Made by a program: the position numbers and the translations under genes. Below the pieces are notes generated by a model that was not told the DNA's origin, searched no databases, and saw only the letters and a program-made list of their open reading frames with translations. From Bacteroidia bacterium (GTDB taxonomy: Bacteria; Bacteroidota; Ignavibacteria; SZUA-365), in the NCBI GenBank assembly GCA_027493955.1, contig JAOSJT010000001.1:325131-389130 (forward strand): 64,000 nt of DNA, read 5' to 3'. Of this stretch, positions 43,710 through 53,571 are shown in pieces. Position 1 is the stretch's first letter, and each line of letters begins with the position of its first letter.

Positions 43710-45188
43710 TTATTGAACACCGAATTCATTTCGGAAAATGCCATGAATGAGACTTCCAACAGTACCGTCCCCGTCGAAGCGGTGAAGCGGAATGCCGAAG
43801 AGAATAAAGCGGCTGTCGCCACTGCGTACGGCGACAACGGGTCTGCCGGACCAGCGTGAGTTCTCTTCGAAACGGTAGATGTTCTTTGCGTTGATTTTTC
43901 GGGACAGTTCCCGGATAAATGCCACTGGTACGCCCTGTGCGTCGCGCCGGAGAGTCGGATAACCCGGAGACTCAGCGTCCGCCTCGACGCGTACACCGGC
44001 CGGGACGAAGGTGATGGGCGTGGGACTCAAACTGTCGATGGGGGCAAAATCGGTGATGCCTCCGCGCGGATCGATGGCGCTTTCAGGAAAGGAGGCTGTG
44101 TACAAAATGTATCCGCCGCTACGCTGAAACTCCGGCAGACTGAGCTGGGCTACATCGATGGTGGGTGTGTTATCGGCATACCAGATAACGTAGCGGAACA
44201 GTTTCAGCGTTTCGATGAACGTAGGATTGATGTACGGCGGCAGATATTTCCCCCTCGCCGTGGAGGAGGATCCGGTACGGATATCGAAGACGTCCGCACG
44301 CCGAAATTTTCCCCCGAAAAGGGTGTCTGTGATACTGCGGTAAAAAGCACCCGAAGCGTCCGCGGGTCCGTAGTCGTCGACGACAAGGAGCTCGGAAGAT
44401 GGTTTCTTCACATACCAACTCCCCGTGCTGTCCGGCATGCGCATGATGCGACTTTCGGCTCCGGCGATATCAATCGCCTTCAGATAAAACACATTTCTCC
44501 CCTCGCGGAGACCATCCTTTTCATGCAGGGTAAGGAAGGTGGTGCTGCGCGGGAGGATGCGCCAGGAGGCCGGATCGAGGGTATCATTGAGCGCGTAGCG
44601 GTATTCGCGTATGGTTTCATTGCCGTCGAGATCGGAACCGAACCAGGAAAACGAGGCTACGGTGAACGTGGTATCCGGAACCTCGCTGCCGCGAATGAAG
44701 CTGACTTCAGGCGGCGAATTGGTGATAGGATAGCGAATATCCGCGGGTGTGGGGTCGGCGGCGCCAAGATCGATGAACGGTTCGCCTTCATCCCATCGTC
44801 CGTTGTTGTTACGATCCGAAAAGGGCTCGGCACCCAACGGACCGTCAGCATCGTAGCGGCCGTTTCCCTGATCATCCACGGCGCGTACCCAGAAAGAATA
44901 GGTGGTGTCAGCACCGGAGAGACGCAGCGCAAATACGCTGTCGTTTTTTGTGGTAAACGTCCAGTTCGTATTGTCGAAGCTGATGAGGTATCCCGCCACA
45001 AAACCATCCGGATCGTCGCCCCACCAATGCACATGCTGCCTGCTCGTGCTTGTGCGCAGCTCGCCGTCGGGTTGCAGCGCCAACCAGGTTTCCGGAGGCA
45101 AGTTTGCATTCGGTGTATCGTTGATCGAGTCCGAGCATGCAGCAAGCAGCAGGACAAACGGCAGTATGGCAAACAGTGGTTTCTTCAT
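43710..45188 (-). CDS. Lipoprotein with fibronectin-like repeats and an EF/dockerin-like loop
   Basis: 492 aa. Lipobox LLLAAC (Cys at 18). The text of strands fits Fn3/Ig-like modules: WWGDDPDGFVAGYLISFDN, YSFWVRAVDDQGNGRYDADG, SWFGSDLDGNETIREYRYALND, FYLKAIDIAGAESR. SDRNNNGRWDEGEPFID is a calcium-binding-like Asp/Asn loop. The last 200 residues (LLVVDDYGPADASG onward) look like a GATase1-like Rossmann domain (FRYVIWYAD, YILYTASFPESA, FILFGIPLHRFDG). Such proteins are common next to M4 or TonB genes in these bacteria. Gap to the TonB gene is one base and to the M4 gene ten bases, so co-transcription is nearly certain. Confidence 0.75.
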   Translation of the reverse strand: MKKPLFAILPFVLLLAACSDSINDTPNANLPPETWLALQPDGELRTSTSRQHVHWWGDDPDGFVAGYLISFDNTNWTFTTKNDSVFALRLSGADTTYSFWVRAVDDQGNGRYDADGPLGAEPFSDRNNNGRWDEGEPFIDLGAADPTPADIRYPITNSPPEVSFIRGSEVPDTTFTVASFSWFGSDLDGNETIREYRYALNDTLDPASWRILPRSTTFLTLHEKDGLREGRNVFYLKAIDIAGAESRIMRMPDSTGSWYVKKPSSELLVVDDYGPADASGAFYRSITDTLFGGKFRRADVFDIRTGSSSTARGKYLPPYINPTFIETLKLFRYVIWYADNTPTIDVAQLSLPEFQRSGGYILYTASFPESAIDPRGGITDFAPIDSLSPTPITFVPAGVRVEADAESPGYPTLRRDAQGVPVAFIRELSRKINAKNIYRFEENSRWSGRPVVAVRSGDSRFILFGIPLHRFDGDGTVGSLIHGIFRNEFGVQ

Positions 45189-45198
45189 ACGGATCGGA

Positions 45199-48100
45199 TT
45201 ATTGTGCCAGCACCATACGGCGTGTCAGGATGCTCCCGTCGCTTTGAAGGCGATAGAGATACACGCCGGAGGGCAGAGATATCCCGGTGGCGTCGCGTCC
45301 ATCCCACATGGTGGTGTGCTGTCCCTTGTCCAGGACCCCGTCTGCCAGAGTCTTGACCGTGCGCCCGAGCATGTCGTGCACCGTCAGCTTCGCGTGTGCC
45401 CGCTGCGCGATGGTGAAACTGATCCGCGTGGAGGGATTGAATGGATTGGGATAATTTTGCGCGAGTTCCATGCCGATGGGGAGCAGTGCCGGGGATTCGA
45501 CGGAAACCGGACGTGTGCCGGTGCGGAACCATACGGGGAAGGTTGCTTCAGCAATGAAACCGACGGGGTTTCCTGTGGCGGTCACCGCGTCATCGGCCAT
45601 GGGAGTATTAAACACGATGTCCCGTGTATCCGAGCGGACAAAGGACAGGATTTTGTCGTTTCCCGAGAACGTGGGATAACCGAACGTGCCGGACGGTATC
45701 TCCGCGAGTGGATTGGGCTCACGAGTGAGCAAATCCATCGTCATCACCCACGCGGTACCGCTTACGGGGAATTGCACGTCGAAGGTGATGACGGATTGCT
45801 TCGTCTCCGCCCAGCTTGGATTACCGATGTTGATTTCCGGTTCTTGTGGGAAAACGCGATCAATGCGTCCTGTGCCGAAGCCTGCGCTGTTTTTATCCCA
45901 GAAATCGAGCGTATTGATGTCCCAAAATCCGTAACTCACCTGTCCGACGGTGATTTCGTTATACGCATCGAAGATCAGTGTCCGTCCGTCAAGACTGAAA
46001 TCCAGGGCGTCCGCGAAGACAGCGGTATTGGGAATTTCCGTCCCCGTATAGGTTGGAGTATAGACCGGGAAATCCTGTGTCACCATTGTCGGGCCGGACA
46101 GATCGATGCCATAAATCATGGCGCCGGGAAGGATGGACGTAATGGCGAGTTGCTGTCCTCCGCGATTAATCGCAACGGAATTCCATACACCCGACGCGTC
46201 AAGCACCTGCTCATTGGGTGCCCCCGCCAGTGCGATGGCGCGAATATTGAACTCATCGTCCACGAAAACGGCCATCGTTCCGTCATCGGAAATGCTCGGT
46301 CGGCTCCAGATGCCGGAATAGGATATGGAGCTGAAATCGTTCTGATCGGTTCCGGGCGGAGTCACTATCCAGAGCGGTGCGGGTAAGAAAGGATCGGTGT
46401 TGACAAAGAGCATACGATCAGTACCCGCGACGGGCGGATAATCGACCGGTTTGCCTGTCCCGCTGCCGTCGGTGATACCGACCTGATCGCAGGCACTCGC
46501 ACAGGCGAGGGCTTCGGCGCTGCCGTACAGTTCTTCCGCGGAGCGAATTATAGCCAAGCGGAAATCTATAAAGCGCGCCTGGCGGGTGAGTTTCGTGGTA
46601 AGCGCGCGATACATGATGCGCTCTGTCTTTTCACGTCCGATTTGCTGCGCAAGCAGATATGCCGCGTGATTGGGAATGCCGCTGTTTATGTGGACACCGC
46701 CGTTGTCCTGGTCTTCGGGTAAATTCTGAAACTCGTTCATGTGTTTCGGCTGCCACGCGGGCGAACCCTGCGATGCGCCATTGTGCGGATCCTCGAGACT
46801 GCGTGCGGCTCCGCTCGGGAACACGCTTCCCGGCTTGGTGATATCTTCGGCGAACGTCCAATCGTCTCTGTCCACCATCATGGCAAAAATATCACTGAAC
46901 GATTCGTTCAACGCTCCGGACTGATTGCGGTATTCCAAGCCGGCGGAGAATTCGGTCACGCCATGGGTGAACTCATGCGCCGCCATATCCAGCGCTTTCG
47001 CGAAGGGCTCGAACAGGCTTCCGCCATTTCCATACGAGATGAATTGTCCGTTCCAGAACGCATTCTCCATGGCTGTACCGCCCATGGTCACGTTGACGAT
47101 GGAAATAATCGACCCGCCTTTGTTGTCGAGCGAATTACGGTTGTGCGTTGTCCGGTAGTACTCGTACACCAGCCCGGCATGATGATGCGCCGACACGGAA
47201 GATGGATCACTCCAGGTGTTGGCACCGGAAACGACGTGCGTGATGTTTTTCAAATCCGTGTTATTCGCTGTGAGCGTGAGGATGGTACCGTAGGTCGCAT
47301 TCGGAAATACGGAATTGGCCGCATTGAACATAGGCCTGGTGGCGTCTATCATGAAATAGGTGCCACCCACATCGTAGGTGTCGAGCGTCACAGTGGCGCC
47401 GTGCAAATCGGTGGCTTGTGCTTTTACCGGTCCATCCGCGCAAATGGTGTTAAATGCGCTCAGCACCAAACCGCTTTCGGCATCGACAACGCACTGCCAG
47501 CGGTCCGCCGGGGAGGGGCGCAACTCAATACTGAACACGGCGCGAAGCCCTCCATCATGCTCAGCGTAGGCCTGACGTATGACAGGCGTCGAATCCCAGG
47601 AAAGGCCGGCAGGAAGATCGGTGTCGTGTCCATGCAGCCGGGGTGCGATATGCTCTTCAGCGGTCGTCAGCGCTTCACGCTCCGTCAGCACAAACGTGCC
47701 GGAGACGGGTACGTCGAGCGCCGCGAGACGGCCCATGAACAAATCCATATCTCCCGCTGCGGTCACCCCGCAGATTGCTTCCTTGCCAAGTACCGGCAGT
47801 CCGTTTCGCAGTTGCGAAAAACGAAGGTGCGTGCGGCCTGTCTCGTCCGTATGGCTCGAGGTCAGGGTCAGGGCTTCCGCGTCCGCATCAAGGGCAAGGA
47901 GTGATGCGAAGCGACGGAAAAACTCTCTCACGGTTCTTTCGTGCACAGTGCTTCCCGCAGCCGTACTCATCGAGCGCTGCAGGGGCTTGCCGGTGATGCT
48001 GATGGGGACCCTGCCGGATTCATCCCAGGTGACGTGAAGCCCTGGGGTCTGATCGTACAGTCTGCTATAGGCGAGGATTTGATCGATACCGAGCCCTCGC

Positions 48101-48318
48101 ACCCTCGAGAGTGCGCTGTGGCGGGCGAGCACGTCATTGGACTGTTTCCAGGACTGGAATCGCTCACCTATAGATGAGACATCCACGTCGCCGGAGACGG
48201 CCTTTTTATGTGCATCAATCACACGCTGCTTCGACAGTCCCTGCGCTGCTGCGGAGAGGGAAAACAGGCACAGGACAATGGTCAATGCGCTGATGCGGAA
48301 AAATGTATGACTCGTCAT
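45199..48318 (-). CDS. T9SS-secreted M4 (thermolysin-like) metallopeptidase
   Basis: 1039 aa from the ATG at 48318, with GAGG eight bases upstream. Signal peptide (ALTIVLCLFSLSAAAQ); FTP/PepSY-type propeptide (about 30-290) ending before ATDLHGATVTLDTY; catalytic domain with HEFTHG (His448, Glu449, His452) and NESFSDIFA (Glu472), plus NGGVHINSGIPNHAAYL (active-site His). After residue 600 a PD40/propeller-like part follows (ISYSGIWSRPSISDDGTMAVF, YPTFSGNDKILSFVRSD). The C-terminus is a FlgD/T9SS sorting domain: GMELAQNYPNPFNPSTRISF, LTVHDMLGRTVKTLADG, SGVYLYRLQSDG. It is thus a secreted zinc endopeptidase, activated by loss of the propeptide. Confidence 0.95.
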   Translation of the reverse strand: MTSHTFFRISALTIVLCLFSLSAAAQGLSKQRVIDAHKKAVSGDVDVSSIGERFQSWKQSNDVLARHSALSRVRGLGIDQILAYSRLYDQTPGLHVTWDESGRVPISITGKPLQRSMSTAAGSTVHERTVREFFRRFASLLALDADAEALTLTSSHTDETGRTHLRFSQLRNGLPVLGKEAICGVTAAGDMDLFMGRLAALDVPVSGTFVLTEREALTTAEEHIAPRLHGHDTDLPAGLSWDSTPVIRQAYAEHDGGLRAVFSIELRPSPADRWQCVVDAESGLVLSAFNTICADGPVKAQATDLHGATVTLDTYDVGGTYFMIDATRPMFNAANSVFPNATYGTILTLTANNTDLKNITHVVSGANTWSDPSSVSAHHHAGLVYEYYRTTHNRNSLDNKGGSIISIVNVTMGGTAMENAFWNGQFISYGNGGSLFEPFAKALDMAAHEFTHGVTEFSAGLEYRNQSGALNESFSDIFAMMVDRDDWTFAEDITKPGSVFPSGAARSLEDPHNGASQGSPAWQPKHMNEFQNLPEDQDNGGVHINSGIPNHAAYLLAQQIGREKTERIMYRALTTKLTRQARFIDFRLAIIRSAEELYGSAEALACASACDQVGITDGSGTGKPVDYPPVAGTDRMLFVNTDPFLPAPLWIVTPPGTDQNDFSSISYSGIWSRPSISDDGTMAVFVDDEFNIRAIALAGAPNEQVLDASGVWNSVAINRGGQQLAITSILPGAMIYGIDLSGPTMVTQDFPVYTPTYTGTEIPNTAVFADALDFSLDGRTLIFDAYNEITVGQVSYGFWDINTLDFWDKNSAGFGTGRIDRVFPQEPEINIGNPSWAETKQSVITFDVQFPVSGTAWVMTMDLLTREPNPLAEIPSGTFGYPTFSGNDKILSFVRSDTRDIVFNTPMADDAVTATGNPVGFIAEATFPVWFRTGTRPVSVESPALLPIGMELAQNYPNPFNPSTRISFTIAQRAHAKLTVHDMLGRTVKTLADGVLDKGQHTTMWDGRDATGISLPSGVYLYRLQSDGSILTRRMVLAQ

Positions 48319-48339
48319 GATGGACCTCACGGTTTCTGA

Positions 48340-48834
48340 CTACGGAATATCGGAATCTATTGGTTGGGTCGAACGGAGAGAATCGATGAGTATTTCAAGC
48401 TTTTCGATCAGCGGTCGCAGCTGTTCTGGCGTCGATGGGGACGCACGCCAGAGGCCAGGCCATGCGAAACGGTACAACAGTTCGCCGGAAGAGACCTCCA
48501 GCGTAGCCGTCATGTTTCCGGTTTCGTACTGACGTACTTCGGGAAGATTGCATTGGTAGGTGGTATGTAAAAGGTCTCGATATGCATCGCTGTCAAGGGC
48601 ACCGACACGACTGGAGTCGCGTTTGCTGGCAGCGAAACCACGCCATGCGTATACGTTACCCTCCGCGTCAATGGTGTATCCGACAAACTGACCGGTGACG
48701 CCACCGCCTTCCGAAATGCTGATCACGGTCGGAGGGTAGGTGTTTTTTTCGGTTTTCCCGCAGTTGCAACAGCCGCCGACGAGAAGACCGGGCAATAGAA
48801 CAAATGGAAGCAGTATGCGAGAAAGTACACGCAT
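48340..48834 (-). CDS. Small lipoprotein, first gene of the peptidase/receptor operon
   Basis: 164 aa. The signal ends at LLVGGCCNCGK (lipidated Cys near 22) and is followed by a beta-rich body (VISISEGGGVTGQFVGYTID, VYAWRGFAASKRDSS) and an amphipathic helix near the end (PEQLRPLIEKLEILIDSLR). The distribution of residues recalls small peptidase-inhibitor or protease-adjacent lipoproteins, but I recognise no family. It stops 21 bases before the M4 peptidase start and is read with it. A possible role is protecting the cell from, or assisting, the M4 protease; this is inference from position. Confidence 0.65.
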   Translation of the reverse strand: MRVLSRILLPFVLLPGLLVGGCCNCGKTEKNTYPPTVISISEGGGVTGQFVGYTIDAEGNVYAWRGFAASKRDSSRVGALDSDAYRDLLHTTYQCNLPEVRQYETGNMTATLEVSSGELLYRFAWPGLWRASPSTPEQLRPLIEKLEILIDSLRSTQPIDSDIP

Positions 48835-48871
48835 CGGGTCAGTGTATCCTTAAAAGAACAGAGAAGCGGGT

Positions 48872-48933
48872 GCGTTGCCGCGATCGTCGGCAACGCGATA
48901 ATGATGGGCGGCGGATGTTCGCATCCGCCGCCC
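48872..48933 (-). terminator. Two hairpins between the OB-fold protein gene and the peptidase operon
   Basis: A 9-bp stem at 48872-48896 (GCGTTGCCG and CGGCAACGC) and a 12-bp stem at 48906-48933 (GGGCGGCGGATG, loop TTCG, CATCCGCCGCCC) lie after the stop at 48943 on the minus strand. Neither has a T-tract, but the second, with a stable TTCG-type tetraloop, is a strong transcript-end or mRNA-stabilising hairpin. Confidence 0.6.
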
Positions 48934-48942
48934 TGAAACAGG

Positions 48943-51060
48943 TTACCTGGTGATGATCATGCGACCGGTACGCAGTCCTGCGCTCCCTGACAGCATGTAC
49001 ATGTACATGCCGGAAGGAAGGGCGGGGGCCGTGAAACGCACCGTTACGGTACCGGCATCCATCGGCCCATCGAGCAACGTCGCGACGCTGCGGCCGGTGA
49101 CGTCATACACACGAAGGGTGACGTGTTCGCGCAGCGGCAGCTCGAAGCGAATGGAAGTACCTTCCGCGGCACGGAAGGGGTTCGGGTAGTTCTGATCCAG
49201 TTTCATTGACGTGGGATGGCCTGCGACATGCTCCACCGACGTGACGACATTGATGAAATCGTCCTCATCACGCGGCAACAGTTTCCAGTTGCTGAAGGAG
49301 AAGTACATCACGCCGGTCAGGGACTCGATGGCGGTGCCGGGACGCAAGTAAATGAGATTTGTGTCGGTGGAATCAAGCGTGTACACGTTATCCCAGGTCC
49401 CTGCATCGTCAACGCGCATATTGCCGTTGGTGTCGTTGAACAAAAACTCGCCAAAGTTCCCCGTTGGGGCATCGGCATTGATACTGGTGACGGTTCCTGG
49501 ACCGAATTTGGTGAGCATGCCTTCCCACTGCTCGGCGAAGGGATCACCGTCCTTGACAACGGCCGTGGCAAAATCACCTGTCGAGAGCTGAAGCGCAGCC
49601 GGGAGCGGAGCTGTACCGTGATCCGTCGTGACGCTTGCATTACCGACTGCAGTCACGTTGAAGCGCTCCTCAACGACGCCCGTAATGGTCACATCCTGAC
49701 CAATAACGAGATTTCTGATGCTTTCGTCGCCGCGCAGCATAATGCCGCTCCAGGCGTTGATGCCATCCTGCATGAACACCATGCCGAGATCCGTACTGCC
49801 CGCGATGATAACGCCGCGCAGTGTGACCTGTCCGCCGATAGCGCCGGAATTGCCGTTCAGGAAGGGCGTATACTGCACGTCGCGGATGCGCAGTGCTCCG
49901 TCGCGCACGATGAAGAACGGCTTCCCGAGGCGGGTGTCGCCGGGGAATGCCGTGGTCTCGTTGTCATTGTCGGTTGCTTCGACGTAGTACCAAATCACAT
50001 CTTCATCACTCTGCGCAGGGATCACTCCCGTCGCGATCATCGAAGCGTCATCGTAGGTCATGGTGATGCGATCAATTTCGGAATCGCCCATGCCGTAAAT
50101 CAGAACGACGTTACTGATGCTGCCGTCCGGGTTGGTGTCCTCGACCTTACAGGTGACGGTCACCGCTTGCGTTGAGTTCGGGATGCTGATGTCGCGTCCG
50201 AGATTGCTCACCGCGGGCGGGAAGGAGCCGACAGTGATGTCGCCGGGATACAACGGAGCGATGACAATACCCTGACCCGATGATGTGATGACACCACGGA
50301 TTGCGGTGATCGTCGTACCGGTTGTCGGAGGTGCCCAATTCGGATTGAAGCCCTGCGACCCACCACGGAAGTAGATGCTCTGATCGTACACACCGATGGA
50401 ATTGCCATTGCCGTCCTCGATCGTCCAGGTATACCGTCCGGTGGAGGTGTTCTGCGTCACGGATCCGACTTTGGCGCCCTCGATCACCACATACGCACCT
50501 TCCCATTGCTGCGCCTCGGGCTTTCCGGTGAGGGGACCGCCGTTGACGAGATCGCTGAGGAGAATTTTGGTCGGATCAGGGCGCTTTCCGAGATCATCGA
50601 GAATTTCGACCATCGCGTCGGCATTCCAGCGTCCGCTCAGAATGCCTATTTCGAATTGTGTCGTCGAAAAATACTGGGTAACGACACCGGTCACCCGAAC
50701 GACATAGCCGGTATCGACCGCGGTGACGAGAATGGCGTTCGAAGCGGTAGAATCCGAGGCGCGAACATTCAGCCCACTCCAGGCGCCACCCGCTTCATCC
50801 ATGAGATACATGGTGAAGCCATTTCCAAGGGCAAACAGGGTGGGGCCGCCCGCTGAAATGCGCGGGGCGGCGTACACCACTCCGGTCACGGTAATGGTAT
50901 CGCCCACATACGGCGAATTTTGATTCCCGGCGGCGAGGGTATCCGGATGAACCTCCTGAATCTGTCGTATGGTCAATGTGTCAGAATTGACCTGTGCTGT
51001 TGTCTGAGATACCGAGAACAGCAGCGAAAATAGTACGATTGACGTAAAATAATACTTCAT
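48943..51060 (-). CDS. T9SS-secreted protein with repeated OB-fold-like (DUF5689-type) domains
   Basis: 705 aa. Signal peptide (IVLFSLLFSVSQTTAQ). Three related modules each read GDTITVTGVVYA, GQVTLRGVIIAGS or VRVTGVVTQYF with a paired MYLMDEAGGAWSGLNV or FMQDGINAWSGIMLRG, the pattern of OB-fold nucleic-acid-like domains often attached to secreted nucleases; no nuclease is present here. An Ig-like piece (VEDTNPDGSISNVVLIYG) lies between. The last 85 residues are a T9SS sorting domain (LDQNYPNPFRAAEGTSIRFE, VYDVTGRSVATLLDG, PSGMYMYMLSG). Gap to the upstream gene (51074) is 13 bases, so they are co-transcribed. Function unknown; surface or biofilm binding is possible. Confidence 0.8.
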   Translation of the reverse strand: MKYYFTSIVLFSLLFSVSQTTAQVNSDTLTIRQIQEVHPDTLAAGNQNSPYVGDTITVTGVVYAAPRISAGGPTLFALGNGFTMYLMDEAGGAWSGLNVRASDSTASNAILVTAVDTGYVVRVTGVVTQYFSTTQFEIGILSGRWNADAMVEILDDLGKRPDPTKILLSDLVNGGPLTGKPEAQQWEGAYVVIEGAKVGSVTQNTSTGRYTWTIEDGNGNSIGVYDQSIYFRGGSQGFNPNWAPPTTGTTITAIRGVITSSGQGIVIAPLYPGDITVGSFPPAVSNLGRDISIPNSTQAVTVTCKVEDTNPDGSISNVVLIYGMGDSEIDRITMTYDDASMIATGVIPAQSDEDVIWYYVEATDNDNETTAFPGDTRLGKPFFIVRDGALRIRDVQYTPFLNGNSGAIGGQVTLRGVIIAGSTDLGMVFMQDGINAWSGIMLRGDESIRNLVIGQDVTITGVVEERFNVTAVGNASVTTDHGTAPLPAALQLSTGDFATAVVKDGDPFAEQWEGMLTKFGPGTVTSINADAPTGNFGEFLFNDTNGNMRVDDAGTWDNVYTLDSTDTNLIYLRPGTAIESLTGVMYFSFSNWKLLPRDEDDFINVVTSVEHVAGHPTSMKLDQNYPNPFRAAEGTSIRFELPLREHVTLRVYDVTGRSVATLLDGPMDAGTVTVRFTAPALPSGMYMYMLSGSAGLRTGRMIITR

Positions 51061-51073
51061 TAAAAACTCCTAA

Positions 51074-53155
51074 CTATTTGATAATGACGAACTTGCCGCG
51101 TTTTATATCTCCGGTGTCTTTATTTTCGACGGTAAAGAGGTAGAGACCGGTTGCAACCGCCTGATCGCTGTCTGAGATCAAATCCCAGGCATGCTCACCG
51201 CCAGCGAAGGTTTGCGTTCCATCCGAGTAACGAGCGAACCAACGGATCTCTTCGCCATTCGAGGCATCTGCATCATGCTGCATTGTTTTTACAAGGTCAC
51301 CCGCCATAGTAAACACGCGGATCTCCGCGCGCGCGGGCAGATTGGCGAAATACAGCTTGCGTTCGCGTTCACCGGAGCCATCCCACAAAGCGGAGGCGTA
51401 ATAGGGATTCGGATACACCCGGGGTTCCGCGTTCACGGTTTCCGTTGGTGTAGTACCCGGCAGCACACGTCTGGCATTTTGAAGCCGGCTGCTCTCAAGG
51501 CTCTCTACGTTATTGACGGGATCGCCCCCGTCGAAAGCGGTAACCGAGTACACATACTGCCAGCCGTTGAGCTGATTGGGAACACGGAGATGGTAGCGAT
51601 ACTCGGCCGGATCGCCCTCGAAGGACACCGGAGCCGCAAGGCGTACAGCATCGAATCCCGTGTTGTAGAACAATGCATTTCCCGGAAGATCGTATTCGCC
51701 GGCAAGAATGAAGCTCTCCGAAAGCACCGTACCTTGATTCAAATCCGCACCGGGATTGGTACGGTAGACGCGATAGCCCTCGAAATCCTTTTTCCCGGAT
51801 ATAGGGTCAATCGATGATTCGGCCCGATCATCCCAATAAATGCTCACGGCTTGATTCTCAGGGATGATTTTCACTCTTGGGGCCGTAGGGGGAGCAGGGA
51901 GAACATAGCGCGTCAGTTTGCCGTCGCCGTTCAAATCCTCACCCGGATCGAGCACATTGTTGCGATTCTTGTCCTCACCGTCGTACGCCTGTTGCGCAAA
52001 GCTCCGACCGCGAAAGAGGTTCGCTTTTGCCGCTTCGGTGTCGTCAGGCGTTGCGTCGCTGCCGGCCTTTTTTGCGCAGATCACAGCAAAAACAGTGTTG
52101 ACGGTTTCACCCGGTTGCACCGCGCGAAATGGTCCTGTACTCAGGAGGACAGAGCGGTTGGAGGGGGACTTCAGCGTCGGATATTCCGTGCGTGGTAACC
52201 CGACGGCCATTTTTTCATAGCGTTCACGATCATTCTCCGGAGAAAAATAGACCGGATCGGTGGTGTTTCGGAATTGCCAGGTGTTGAAAACACTTTTTGC
52301 GCCGAGTGAATCGCTTCCGTCGGGTTTAGGGCCATAGCGCTGAATAGGTGTACTGCCGAGTACGGCGAGACCGATATAGCTTTCGGTGAAGCCCGGATCG
52401 CCATCCACATCGAATTCATAGGCGAGACGCAGCGAATCCACATAGCCATTCCCCCCGCGGGCAAAGAACGCGGAACCGCGAGGCGGAGAGATATTGGTGT
52501 TTCTGACCACCATATCTATCCACACACCGACGTACAGGCTGTCGAGAACAGTTCGGGAATGATTTGTTATCGAGTAGTTGAGAATGACGAAATTTTCGGC
52601 AAAGGAAAAATTCCACGCATACGCCTCCATTCGCACAGCTACCCCCAACGGATTCGTATGCTCTGGAATGGTGACGCTGCTGCCGGGGACAATCAGGTTG
52701 GAATCGGTGAATTCCGCAACAAAATCCTGATGACTAATGGCATCGGGGCTATAAAAGCGGGAGTCCGTTAAAGTAGATCGTTCTTCAGTCCGCGATCCTT
52801 GCGCATTCGTGAACTCAAAACCGGCGGCAACATCACGCACGGAGCTCACATCAACGGCACCGCTGGAAACGAAGGGCCCCGCACTTCCACGAAATGCTCC
52901 CAGCCACAAACCTCCCGAGAAGAGATGCTCGATTCCGGATCCGGCCGGATACTCACAATTCGGTTGTGATGGCCACCGATTGAAGCCGTGTCCCAGCGTC
53001 CCAAAATTCGACAGAGTTAACCGTACACTACCCACGCTGGTAAATTTCGATTCATCGTCATCCAGCGATTTACGGAACGAGGCGGGGCTGCCCGGTTGCT
53101 GCTGGGCCAACGCCGTACTTCCGGCGAGAAGCAGAAAAAAGATCACACGCTTCAA
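51074..53155 (-). CDS. T9SS-secreted protein with fibronectin-like part and sorting domain
   Basis: About 693 aa if translation starts at the TTG at 53155, which begins a good signal peptide (KRVIFFLLLAGSTALAQ); the frame runs upstream to 53302, and a GTG at 53146 is another option, so the start is uncertain. The body has a conserved N-part (FTSVGSVRLTLSNFGTLGHGFN) seen in other secreted proteins of this group, a long beta-rich stretch and a fibronectin-like module (AVSIYWDDRAESSIDPISG, FEGYRVYRT). The C-terminus shows PRVYPNPYYASALWDG, IRVFTMAGDLVKTM and GLYLFTVENKDTGDIKRGKF, a T9SS/FlgD-like sorting domain. It opens the two-gene unit with 48943-51060. No enzyme motif. Confidence 0.78.
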   Translation of the reverse strand: MKRVIFFLLLAGSTALAQQQPGSPASFRKSLDDDESKFTSVGSVRLTLSNFGTLGHGFNRWPSQPNCEYPAGSGIEHLFSGGLWLGAFRGSAGPFVSSGAVDVSSVRDVAAGFEFTNAQGSRTEERSTLTDSRFYSPDAISHQDFVAEFTDSNLIVPGSSVTIPEHTNPLGVAVRMEAYAWNFSFAENFVILNYSITNHSRTVLDSLYVGVWIDMVVRNTNISPPRGSAFFARGGNGYVDSLRLAYEFDVDGDPGFTESYIGLAVLGSTPIQRYGPKPDGSDSLGAKSVFNTWQFRNTTDPVYFSPENDRERYEKMAVGLPRTEYPTLKSPSNRSVLLSTGPFRAVQPGETVNTVFAVICAKKAGSDATPDDTEAAKANLFRGRSFAQQAYDGEDKNRNNVLDPGEDLNGDGKLTRYVLPAPPTAPRVKIIPENQAVSIYWDDRAESSIDPISGKKDFEGYRVYRTNPGADLNQGTVLSESFILAGEYDLPGNALFYNTGFDAVRLAAPVSFEGDPAEYRYHLRVPNQLNGWQYVYSVTAFDGGDPVNNVESLESSRLQNARRVLPGTTPTETVNAEPRVYPNPYYASALWDGSGERERKLYFANLPARAEIRVFTMAGDLVKTMQHDADASNGEEIRWFARYSDGTQTFAGGEHAWDLISDSDQAVATGLYLFTVENKDTGDIKRGKFVIIK

Positions 53156-53571
53156 GGAATACCCGTCGTTGATTGTACCAATTTGATTCTGAAGATTCTG
53201 CCGCTTCTTGTGAGCTTTCAAGGTAGAAATGCGGGCGTAGAAAAGCAAAAAAACGATGGAATGCGGAGATGAGGTGCTCGCAGCTAACCTGTTATAATTC
53301 AATTCTTTACGGGTTTCACTATCATCCTGTCCTGTGGACGTTTCATCGTGCTCAAGAGAATGACAAGCTTCATGGGAAGGACAGAACAGTGCTTCACATC
53401 ATACATTGCATTGCTGTATGTAATGCGGTCAACTGTCAGTGCCCCTGCCTGATCCTGCGCTTCGATGGGGGAGAGACGAGGCATCCCGCCATTTTTGACT
53501 TACGAAGCAGGGCCAAAATCGGTAATTTTTATGTTGAAATTTCTTAACCATGTTCAATTTGGGAGCATTGC
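53156..53571. other. Intergenic region between divergent genes
   Basis: 416 bases upstream of both the secreted protein gene (minus) and the RAYT-like gene (plus). A TATAAT at 53293-53298 has no convincing -35 partner. A TTGGGAG ribosome site lies just before ATG 53572. I see no gene or repeat here. Confidence 0.5.
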
